NCBI GenBank assembly: GCA_017590115.1
Contig: JAGGNK010008781.1
Location: 3,205,676 to 3,269,675, forward strand
From: Montifringilla adamsi
Lineage: Eukaryota; Chordata; Aves; Passeriformes; Passeridae
Direction of reading: 5' to 3'
DNA length: 64,000 nucleotides
Each line of letters starts with the position of its first letter. The stretch's first letter is position 1. Both the position numbers and the translations under genes were made by a program. Under the pieces are notes generated by a model. It was not told where the DNA came from and made no database searches. It saw only the letters and a program-made list of their open reading frames with translations. Below are positions 12,301 to 24,300 of this stretch, in pieces.

Positions 12301-15300
12301 TGATTTTAGTTCAGCATCTCATGGGACTCTGATTTTTCAACCATTCTTTCTACCTGGTCTCACCTTGGTAAATTCCCACCCTGATCCCCCTGGACTGGAG
12401 CAAACTGCTCCCACCTCTAACAGTGACTCCACACCTATTTCTAACCCTGTTTCCTTGCTGAGGTGCAGCACTATCCCCTCCTCCTCTTTCTTCTGGCATT
12501 AAGGCACAGATTATTTAGGGTGTTAAAAAAACCCCACACCCAATACTGGGGTCACTGAAATGCTCCCGTGTTCGTGGCAAGGGATTCCCAAGGGATGGCT
12601 CTGGGAGCAGCCACAGGCACTGCAGCTTTCCCTCAGCCCAGGCTTCTCCAAAGGACACCCTGTCCCTGTCACATCCCCTGCTCCCAAGGCACCACATTCC
12701 CTCTGCTCCCGCCCTGACACAGCTCCCCGAGCTGTGCTCTCTGCCCACACCCTGCTGCTCAGCAATCCCTGCCACCAAGCTAATTCTTACTGTAATTAAA
12801 ACAGGCCAACACACAAAACAACTAGCAAAGATCAATTAAAAACTAGACAAGCTTCATTCTCTCCCCAGGGTCTCAGCTCTGATGATCAGAGGCACATTCA
12901 ATCTAAGAAATAACAGAACTGACCCCCTCAGAGTGATCAGGGTCCTGGCAACACCTGGTGGTGCTGGAGATTTTCAAGGCAGCATCTCTTACAAATAATT
13001 CCTGCCTGGCAAATTACAGCCCAATATCTGCTGCCTTTCCACAATATCAGAGTCTCCCTTGCTGTTCCAGCATTAGAGCAACCAGCAGTCATTTAATGTG
13101 TCATTTCCCACTAGCATTCAGGCAGGAATTGCTCCTGGAAAGAAATCCTGCCTTCCTCAAAGGGGTCTGTGCAAGGCCCCAGGTTTTCCAAAGTCACAGC
13201 CAGACACTGAACTCTGTGAGCTGGTGGCCCCTGTGCCCTGGTGTCACCACAGAGCTGTCACAAAATGACAAATGGAACTACAATAAAAATAATTAGTCAA
13301 AGCTGCTCTCAAGCTGTCAGCGAGATTCCAGCTCTCCCTCCATGAGCCAAGAAACTCCTCTGGGAGCACAGGTGGAAAGTGGTTTGTGATTGAATGCACC
13401 ACACCTCTGAGAGCTGGGGATGTGCAGCCCCTGCAGGGCAGCAAGAGCTGGGATCTTTATTTCCTGTGGCACAGCAGCAGCTTTGCTGCAATGAGATTCC
13501 ACAGGGCAAATTTCATGATTTCAATTGCTTTCAGTCCATTTGTTTGTGGCCGGTGTTACACATCGTGAGCCTGCAGTATGTCAAATGTTGGTTTTCAATG
13601 TCAAACAATGAACAATTAACTCGAGTTTTATATCCCATTTGGTTTACACCATTTAGGAAATAAATACACAACGGGGCCACAGAAATAAACTTCATAAAGC
13701 CATCAATGAAAAATAAAACCAGAGTCAAGTTTATGTGAATGAAGCCACTTAAAACTCCAAGTGCACTTGTAACTAAATCAGAATTCTTTTCTAATAAAGA
13801 TTTCAATATTATCTTGTGCCCTTGGGTAGCAGAACCCTCCAACAAACAAATTATTTCAAACTGTTCTCCAAGCATTTGCTTTAATTCCCTTCAGCAATTT
13901 AGTAGCAACATTCTTATGTCAAGTTTTGCACATGGCAAAGAATTTTGACCCAATATCTGCTTTCTAAGTCAGAATACCAGAAAGTTACTGAAAGACAATA
14001 AAAAAGGGTAAATGTACCCACAAAAATTAATAGATTTAACAGTGAAATACTTACAATTCTTTTTTAAGTTCTTCCACTTTCTTGTTCTCCAGATTTAGAA
14101 GCTCTTTTGATTTATTAAGTTCCTCTTCATTTTTCAGGTTGTTTTGTTTAAGCATGTCCAACTTAAAGAGGAAAAAAACCCTCATTACACCAATGAAACC
14201 ACAGTTCTCAGCAAACAGCCCTCACCAAATGGGGGCTTGAGCTCTTCCATTTTCTGTCTTTAGCCCCTAAATTAACCCAGCCTGTCTGGACTGATGTGTT
14301 TGTCCAACAACAGATGTTATGAGACCTTCTGCATTCAAACAGAGCAGCACAAAGAATTCCAAGCCCACTGGAGAGCAGTTTCCAGGAATGTGGTGTCAAC
14401 ACCCCAAGGTAAAACCCAAAGCACCTCCATTAACTGCTGCAGCACTCAGAGCATTATTTGTTTTTCAAATGCAGAGCTTGTTGCTAAAACCAGCTGCCCC
14501 CTTGATCTTTATTCCTCTAAGATAACTCATGAATTCTGCTTTTCCATACCTTATTTTCTGAGGGTCAGGAGGGCTGAATCCTGTGCCTGCAGCCCCAGGA
14601 AATGAATTCCTTGCAGAGCTCTTGCTGCATGGGACAAATCCATGGGATGGATCTCCTGAGCTCGTGTCCCCACAGAAACACCAGCAGCTCATGGAGCTGA
14701 TTTGTTTTCATGCACCACAGAGTGTATTTATTACATAACAGATAATCTGCAGCCATTCTCATGGCATTGCAGGACCCTGTGGATTTTTTTAATCCAGGAA
14801 GGGAACCCTCCCACATGAACGTCACCAGCTCTAATTCCCGCTGGGAATCGCCCCCAGCTGCTCACTGCCAGTGCTCTGGGACTGCAGAACATCAAAGGGT
14901 GAGGGCATCCTCCTCTTCCTCAGGCCCTGGAGCAGCACAGAGTGGTGGGAAGCCACAGACAGGACACATATCCCAACGGGAACTGCTGCACCTTGGATTG
15001 ACAAAATACAAAATAACCAGAAAACCATGTGCATTTTCCATCACTCTGTGCTCATCCAGTAATTTTTCACAGTGGGAAAATGACAGAATCCTCTCCTGCC
15101 TATTTCAATTCTCTATAATTCAACAGTTGCTCTCACAAACCAGGCAAAACTTTTCACAGAAAAGCATTTAATGTGATTACTTCATTCTGCAGCTTCTGGT
15201 TTGTCTGTCTCGAGTTCTCCAAAGAGGCCAAAGTTTCAATCTTCTCTTTGTGAATGGCATCCTTCTCCTTGGTCACCTGCTCCACTGCCTGGAAAACATC

Positions 15301-18300
15301 TTCTGCCAGTTTGGCCACCTGGATATAAAGGGAGATGGGGAAAAAAAACCAGTTATTCCCAACAGGAACTCTGACAGCACAAGATCAATACTTTATGCAC
15401 AGCTCCGTGGTTTGTCAGCTGCTTCCCAGGTAAGTAAGGACTTAAACTAGGAATTGATTTGCATTTTGGAGCTGCATAAAGTACAAAATGAACTGAAGAT
15501 TCAGTTCCATGCAGAAACAGATTATAACCCCATGCTCATGTCACCACTAAGGAATTTTAATTCCTGGATTTTTCATTACCACCACTGTGATTGCTCTCAG
15601 AACTCTCACCTCTTTAGGCAGCAGTAATTCAACAGATATTCACTTCCAACAGGTATATTTTCAGAAATATGGAATTACAAACCCTCAAATATTTGAAAAA
15701 TAATGGAATTAGAGATAAAGCCAATTATTGCATTAATTCAGTGTTGTTCATTATGGCCTCATAAAGGAAATACTTCACAATGATATTAAAATACTTAGGC
15801 AGGTGTCATCTATAGGATCTCCTGATTCCAATTTTCCAACTCAATGTGATTTTCTGGGCTTCAAGCCACACAAACTGAAAATCAAAGTATTTTATAACGG
15901 ATTTGTTGGTGGTGAATACAAAACACTTCTGTGAATAAAAAGAAAACCAGAATTGTCAACATTTTCCCTTTCTCTCACACTGCTTTTATCAAATTACGTT
16001 TACAGAAGCAGCACATTCTTTCAAATTTTTGGAGTAACTCAGATTGGTAGTTTGCTGTAATTGCACATAAAATTACACAAAGATCCAATTTAAAACCTTA
16101 TCTATTACTACTTTAAATTTTATGCTGCAGAGTCCTTCACCAGAAGGAGCTGCTCAATGTCTCCTCCCAGATTCAGGGAACACAACTTCCTTTTATTCAC
16201 AATTTATGTTGTTTTCTTGCAACAATCAGCAACAACAGAGGCTTTTGTAGTTAAAAATATTTTTTTAAAAAGTGTCTTTTAGACTCACAGTTGCAACTTG
16301 CAACAACCCCCAAGTACCACACTGAGAGCCCAAACTGCAGTGTGCTATGAAGTGCTGAGTGTGCAGAGAAGTGCAGAGAGGACACCAGGGGTTAGTGCTC
16401 AGCATTAGTAGAACCAGTCTCAGACTTGACTTTTAACTATGAATTCAATACCTCTGGTTTCTGTACTACTGCTTGGGCCTGGAGAGTCTCAAATTCTTTT
16501 ACTTTCAAAATCAGATTGTTCATTTGCTCCTGCAGCATCTGATTTTGGCCCTGAGACTCCAACAATTTGCCTGAGAGATCACTGTTAGTTTGTTCTAAAC
16601 GTTTAACCTCCTCACACAGTCTGTAATAATTCTGGAAGAATATCCCCTTCTCCTTCACTAGTCCCTCCTGACTGATGAGCAGGTTTTTCTGCTCATTCCT
16701 CAGGCTGTCCAGGTCCTGAAGGTACTCAATTCCCTCCTTCTCCATCAGCTCCATCTCGTGTTCAAGCACATCCATCTTCCTGGCGATGCCGCTGTGCAAG
16801 CCCCGGAACTCTGCTGCTGTTTTGGACAATGAAGCAAAGTCACTCTTCAGTCTCTTCATGTTGGCAGTGACATGCTCTTTCTCTGCACAGATGACTTGTT
16901 CCTCTCTCATTATTTCCACCAGTTTCATTTCACATTTTTCTTTCTCCTCATTGAAAAGTGTTTTCTCAGCCAGAACTTTATTTTTCTCTCTCAGCTCTGT
17001 TAGCTCCTTCTCCAAGCAGCAGATGTTTCTTTGAAGTTCTGTACGTCCCAACAGAAATGATTTCTCGTGCAGTTTTTGAGCTTCCTTTTCCAAGGTTAAG
17101 GATTCTTTCACAAGAGCAACCTCTCTGTTTAATTTCTGACACTCCTCCTGCAGCTCATCCCTCTCCCTGGTCAGCATTTCCCTGGCAAAGGAGCAGGTGT
17201 TCAAGGAAGATGACAGGACCTGCTCGGTGTGTGATGCAGCAGCCAGCTCACCTTCTAATGCTCTTTTGGCATCCTGGGCCTCCTTCAGAAGACTGGAAAG
17301 GTCACATTTACTGGCCATTAACTCTTGATTTTCTACAGTCTTCTTACTGAGTTCTCCCTTCAGGGCTTCAATGGAATTTCGGAGTGTGGCATTCTCTTCA
17401 GCCAGAGCATTCCTGGATGAGAGGTCCAGCTCACGTTCTCTCTTCAGATCAGAAACTGCCTTTGCACAAGACCTGTTTTCATCAAGAAGCTCCAAGTATT
17501 TTGTCTCCAATTCCTTCCTCTCTTGGAGAAGACCTTCATTGTGCTTTTCAAACTGCAACAACTTCTGAAGGACAGATTCCTTCTCCAAGGTCAGCTTGCT
17601 CATTTTCTCAGTGCAGATTCTCTCACAAAGCTCAGCATGTGCTGAGGCCTTCACAAGCTCCTCAGCAGTTGTCTTATTTTCATTGAGAAGTTTCTCCCTT
17701 TCAGCCAAAAGCCTTTGTTCTGATGAGGAAAGAGCCTCTTTCTCTTGATGTAACTGATTACATTCAGAAGTGAGTGTGTCTCTTGAGGCTTTCATCTCCT
17801 CAAGGAGACAAGTGAGGTTCTCAAGGGAATTCTGCAGCTCCTTGGTGTCTTTCATCGCTTTGGTGAGCTGGGTTTGCAGCTCCTCTTCTCTCACTTTTAA
17901 CACTTGGTTTTCACTGACTGCCTTGTCTAAACTCACTTGTAGCTTTTCTGTGCCTTTGAGGAGCATCTCCTTCTCTTCCTGCCGGTCCAGTGAGACCCTG
18001 CCCAGCTCCTCTTCCAGGGCATTGTGTCTGTCTTGAAGAGCCAAGAGCTCCCCTAGGGCTGAAACTCTCTCTGCAGCCAGAGCTGACACTTGTTGCTGGA
18101 GCTCCCTTTGGTCTCTGACCAGGGCCTCACAAGAACTTCCCAGCTTCTGGATAACATCATCTTTGTCTTTTAGAACTGCATCTTTCTCTTCCAAAAGTCT
18201 CTTCTGATAACTCTCCAGCTCTTCCCATTCTTTGACATGCTTCTGATACGCCACATCCATGGCATCTTTGCTGGCCTGAAGTTCCTCCAGCTTTTGGAAC

Positions 18301-21300
18301 AAGGTTAACTCCAAGGACTGGAGAGCCTCATTTTCCTGAGCTGCCTTCAGCAGCTTTGCCTGCACTGTCTCGAGTTCAGAGAGTAATTTGCTTTTCTCAG
18401 AAACCAGTGCTCCCTTTTCTGTGCTCTCCTGCTGGCTTTTGACCTCAGCTTCTTCCTTCTGCTTTAGGATTCTTTTATTTTCTGCCTTCAGTTCTTCTTG
18501 GTCTTGTTGCATTAACGAAATCTTTGATTCCAATTCTTTAAGTTTTGATAACAAGGGACCTCTCTCTAATTTTAAAGTATTTCCCTCCTGTGCCAAAGTC
18601 TCTTTTTCTGATATCAAAGCCCTCATCTTGTCTGACATCTGTTCGATTTCTTTTCTGGATGAGGCTACCTCAGAGCTTAAGGACTAAAGAAATAAAGTCG
18701 GGGAGAAGGGAAAACAAAAATCAAGTCAAGCAGATGAATGAGAAATGTGCTTTAAGGGCAAATAGAGCAACTGTAACTTAAGTTTTAAAAGTGTATACAC
18801 TGACACACAGTGCCTGTTTGAACTCAACTGCTGACAGACACCCCTGCTACATTACAGAACATGTATCATCCGCAAGAAGTTTTGAGTGGCTAAATAATAT
18901 TTAAAACCCCATGGTTTAAAGGTTCCTCTATCCAAAATTTCATGTCATTTTTAAAAGTACTCTCAATAAATTGACTGACTGTAAATTATTCAAAAGAAGA
19001 GCCACAAAATGATTTCATGAGACTTTAAGTGAATTAAAATGCAAGGAGTTCTACTAGAAACTGACTTCCAATCCTCAGTTTCACCTCCTCATGAATTTCT
19101 CTAAAATATGTTGTCATTATCCCTTTAATTCAAAATACCACATCAGTGCTGTCAATATTGTGTGTCAATTTATACACAAAATAATTTGCTAAATCATACA
19201 GCAAAGATTATAGCAAATGATTGCTGAGGGATAAAAGCAAGCAGTAAAGTCAAAGAAACAGGAGGAAAAAATAAAATTGCTAAAGTCAAGCTACACACTG
19301 AATAGCTGCAGATCATACTACAAAATAAAAGGCGTGTAGCACTTCTAAATGAAGTAGTTCACAATGCAGCTTAAAATCCAAGCATATAAAATCGAGGGAA
19401 TGACATCTGGCTCAAACTGGCTGTGCTGAGCCAGATCTGTGGAACATAAAATGTTAACTGATATCAAAGAACTGTATCTCATCAACTCTTGTGTAATTGA
19501 GAGAAGAACTAACAACCAGTTTGTCCTGTGGGCTTCTCCTCCCTAACACACATCCACATACCCTGGGAAAGTTCAAAACAGAAAAGCTACAAAAATCTGG
19601 CAATGAAAGGTTGAAGCAGAGAGAAAACAAGTCACTGAGACAGAAAATTTAAACTTTTAAGTCACTTGCAGAGTGACAAAAGCCACTTACTCTGGCCTGC
19701 TCTGCTTGTTTCTGCAGCTCCTCAGCCTGTGCCTCCAGCTCGCTGTTTTTCCTCTGGGCACTTTTCAGTGCCTCCTCTGCATCCAGCAGGTTCTGCTTAA
19801 ACCCTTGGATATCTGCATCGTGTTTAGCCACCAGCTCGGACATTTCTTTTTCATGCTTTGCCTGAAGATCTTTGTACTGATGTTGGCTGCTCTCAATCTG
19901 CTTTTTCTGGTGGAAGGTAAGACAGTAAAACACAGTTCAAGCAGCAGGGGGACCATTCTTCTGCACAGTTTTAGTGCTTTTAAAATTGTTCTTACCATGT
20001 CTGTTAAATGATCTTGCAGAGTTTTCAGTTCTGCTTGATGAATCTTGAGAGTTTCCTGCTGACTCTGCTCAGCTTTCTGTGTTGTCTGCTCCACGTTTTC
20101 CTCAAGCTGAGCAGCCTTTTCATTTGCTTTTGTAAGCTCGAGCTGTATTTGCTCCAACTGCCTGGAAAGACCAAATGAAAGAACATCACTTTTTGCTGAC
20201 AGCACCACAAGCACAGAGATGAAAGAGCTAAGATTGTGCTGAAGTTCTATATTCTGACCAAGCATTTAGAAAGAGATTTCATTGTTTAACATATAGACTT
20301 CTGCAAAACAGGGAAGATCAAGTTATATTGCCCCCAGTATTGTACATACAATTTTTATTTGGGAAAAACCCCCACATTTTCTCTCACAAAAATGTGACCC
20401 ATTTAGATATATATGCCATATATCTTAATGAACTGAGTTTATCAGGTAATCAAATAATCACGAAGCACAATCACAAACCAGTCTGGATTATTCAAGAGGT
20501 CATTTACTGTGAGCAATAAGAAGCATGTTATGTAAGAATTTTGGAATTATCATTGTTGGATGCTCTTCAAATCACTCCCAGGAGACTGTTTTGATTGATT
20601 TAGTTTGCTAGAATAAGCTCACTTGTCATATCAATGTGACACCCAGGAGCATCTTGTTCAGATATTTACAGAAAAATAAAATGAGAAGCTGGGAGTGTGG
20701 GAGTGGAGATCTGATGTGACAATGCTCTGACAGTGATGAAATACCTTTCTTTTAATCTCAGCTCATCGTTCATTCTTGTGAGCTGGGCAGAGCTGTCTCC
20801 TGATGACTTCATGATCTCTGCAATGTCATTTTCAAGTTTGGCTTTTGCTTCCATCAGCTGCTGCTCCCTCTCTTCTCTCTCCCTCAGCTTCCTCTCCATC
20901 TCTGAGCAAAACAAAGGTGGTTAAGCTGTAAATTTTAGAGGAAGGGCATGCAAAGAACAGCTACAGAACTGTAAAGAACTAAAACCAGCAATACTGATGC
21001 TCCAGACCTCACAGATCAACCCTTTAAAATGAAAGATGATGATTGATTGAACTGGTAACTGCAGCAGAATGTTAAGGACTCTTCAGGAAAGAGCAGCTGG
21101 TCATGAGCCCTTTGTTTCAGAATTGATTCACTTCAGGCCATGAGATGTTGGTACAAGTTCTGCTGTCTCAGAGGGGAAGGAAGCAATGGAGGTAGAGACC
21201 TGCAGGTCTTGCAGGTGAAAGCACTCATCAGCTGCTCAGCAGAGCAGCAGAAAATGAACAAGGAAGGCAACACGGAGCTCCAGTGAAAAAATGCCACAGG

Positions 21301-24300
21301 GCAGGCACTGCCAGGGGCAAGGGCAGCCTTGGGATCACTTCTGTGGCACCACCAGGCAAGGTTTGCTCCAGGGCACAAATCCTCAGCACTGGTTTTACAG
21401 AGATGTAAAGAGATGAAAGGCACAGCAAAGCCTCCTACAGGAGCCAGGCCAGAGCACAAAGCTGATGCATTTCCAGAACATTCCACTTCATCCCTTCCTT
21501 ACCAGTCAAACTAGACTTGAGCTGCTCCAGTTCTGAAGACATGAGTGCAAACTGCTCTTCTTTTTGGTTCAGCTTCTTCACCGTTTCTAGGCAAGTAAAA
21601 TTTGGAAAACAAAGTTAGTAACTACTTAAATGCAGACAATTCTACCTACTTGCAAGGTATGTTACCCTTCAGAGAGGCTACAAATTATCCTGTCATTTCC
21701 ACAGCCCCTGAAACTGCTGTGACATCAGCTATGAGCTTGAAAGTGTTTAAAAAAGCCATTTTGTTGGCATTTAATTTCTGCAGCTTTTTAGTTCTCTGTT
21801 TATTTTAGCAGCACATACCTTGCATAGCTTGTTGAACATTCTCTGCTTCATCAGCTGCACTAGTAAATTTTTCTTTCTGAAAAATTGATAAAAACTTAAG
21901 GTAAGGCTTGGTAGTAACAGTACAATTCAACCACTCAATTTGTATTAGGTATTTTTCACGTACAAATAGAACAATCTTTGCTCCTATCATAAACAGATCT
22001 CAAGTTTTTGACTTACAGCTCAGCACAGATCTTCCCTTGCCTTGCCTGCAAGTCCCTCAACATTTAAAGCAACTCCTCCATCAGCTGGCCACAGATTCCA
22101 GGGTGGGAAACCAGAATTTGGGGTTTCTATCCCTGCTGCTCCCAGGCTGCACAGGGGACACCTGCAGCCTGTGAGCCATCTCCTACCAGTGCTCTCCAGT
22201 TCTACCAGCAGGGATTGATGCCAGGCAATGAAGAAAAGGGAGGATTTTCAGGAAGAAAGTGAGGCTCTTCCACCAAGTTTGAATATTTCCCATCGGCCAT
22301 GAAAGACCACAAATCCCATTGTTTTGTCACTAATGCCAGTGTAGTTCCTCAGGGAAACCCCACCCAACAACACAGTATTTGGAAATTTATGTAAATGAGA
22401 AATGTCTTTTAAAGCCATTTATAAGAAGCGTGTAGCAAGCATTAATTGGCACAACAGCTACAATAAAGGGCCATTAAGTGTTCCTTAATGAGCAGTCTAA
22501 ATTTAAACTGCTGCTGCTTTTGATTTGGTTTAATTTTATCTGCAATCCATAAATAGATGAGTTCTATTTAGACAAAACACCTGATAACACAGGACTGAGG
22601 TGAAATGCTCTTTTTATTCTGAGACAGATCCCATTAACCATGAACCCTTCCCATTTTTTCCATGAGTAAAACACCTTTGGAAGGCTTTGCTCAGAGCTGA
22701 TCCACGGACTTCCATTACACTCTCACCATGAATCCCAAAATCCAAAGAGTAAAGTCAAAATTTTGGGGTATTACTCACCAAAACTTGAAGTTCCTTTTCC
22801 AAAGAATCTTTAACTTGATTTACTGCACTCAAGTTTTTCTCAAAGTCAAGAAGCTTTTGCTCTTTGCCCTGCAGTTCTTTGGCCAGATTACTGGCCTAAC
22901 AAAGGTGATGAAATGGAGTAAAATAAAATGACAAACATGAATGAAAAATTAGGAAAATTAAAAGGTGAATCTGAAAGAAATAACTGTAATATTAAAATCA
23001 CTCTAAGATGAAAAACAAAAAAAAATAATAAAAAACCATGATGGGTTAACTGAGTGAAGCTGATTTTCACTGATGACTATATACATCACAGCACTAATTT
23101 AATCTTGGAACAGATTTCAAATAATTAAAATTTAGTTCTTTTGGCATTAATTGTGAATACATTATTTAATGGCAGACATTTTTGAACTCACAATTTCAAA
23201 GTTTCAGCATTAGTTCAATCAGTACTTTTGGTTCTTTATTGTTTTCATTATTTGAACTGATTGATTTGTGCTCCAATTGGTGATCAGATCAATACACACA
23301 CACAGGGAGGGAATCTCTGTACCACACCCAGGAGTAGTGCAGAAACCCAGTGTGGCCTCAAAAAACAGAACCAAAGGTAAAAATTTGTTATCTTGGAACC
23401 ACCTGTGAAGAGTTAAGGAAAGCTTTTTCCAGTTATTTTCCCACTCCTCTTCACTGCCATCAGCTTTACAGAGGTTTTTCACCCAAACCCAAGAAAAATC
23501 CTGCACCAAGTTGCAGTCTGTCATTCTAAAGTGCTGTCAAACATCCCTGCAGAGCCTTGGCCTAAAGAAAAATTCCACCAGGATTTTCTGTGCTTTCTTT
23601 TGTTTTAAAAGCCTCTTCCATCATCTTGTCAGAGGAGGGGAAAGGTAATGGAGGAAATGTTTCCCCACTGAGTCCCAAGTCCCCTTGTCTATCCCCAAAG
23701 GTTTTAAAGCCTTAGGGTGTGTGGACCCTTCTCCCAAACAAGCCAATGAAGTAACTTTTCCATAACTGGAAGATTTCAGCACAGACATGCCCAAATCTGC
23801 AGCAAGGAAGTGCAGAAGGAATTTTTTCCTTTTGCTTATTGGTGCAGGTGGAGCAGCAGAAAGCTGTTGAGACACAACCCAGTTACTGCTCCTCTGAACC
23901 TCCTCAGATGGTCCCAAGACACACATTCAGTAAAACTCGTTTTTTCTGTGATGTATTTCCTATAGCAGATTAAAAGGGTACAAATGTAAAATAAAAGCAA
24001 AAGAAAACTAAAAGGATGGATGTTGATACAAACCTGGCTAATTCCATCACCCTTTTCAGTCTCTAAAGTCTGAATTTGTTTCTCAGCTGCCTCAAGCTGC
24101 TTGCTAAGTTTCTCGATTTCCAATTTACCTTCAGAATTGGCTTTCTCAAGTGCAGCAAGGTCCAAAAGCTTTTCTTCAGCAGCTTTGATCTGTGGTGTAA
24201 GACTATCAATAACTTTGGTTTGTTCATTGTACTTGGCTTGCAGTACCTCTAGCTCCTTTACCTTTATCTCAGCTTCCTGCAATTTGTTTAAAGTGTCTTC

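Noticed and set aside
13531..13875. 114-codon hydrophobic minus-strand frame in intron C19-C20
   Set aside because: No family resemblance, and no splice sites in phase with the flanking exons. Likely chance in AT-rich DNA.
16786..18687. Plus-strand frames opposite the 744-codon exon (for example 16,958-17,350)
   Set aside because: Shadows of the coiled-coil coding strand; Ser/Phe/Cys-rich products as expected from antisense of Glu/Lys/Leu codons.
20157..20161. Alternative acceptor AG four bases into exon C15 (also five bases into C11 and two into C22)
   Set aside because: Each would shift the reading frame. The chosen acceptors restore the conserved CLIP-170 sequence across the junction.
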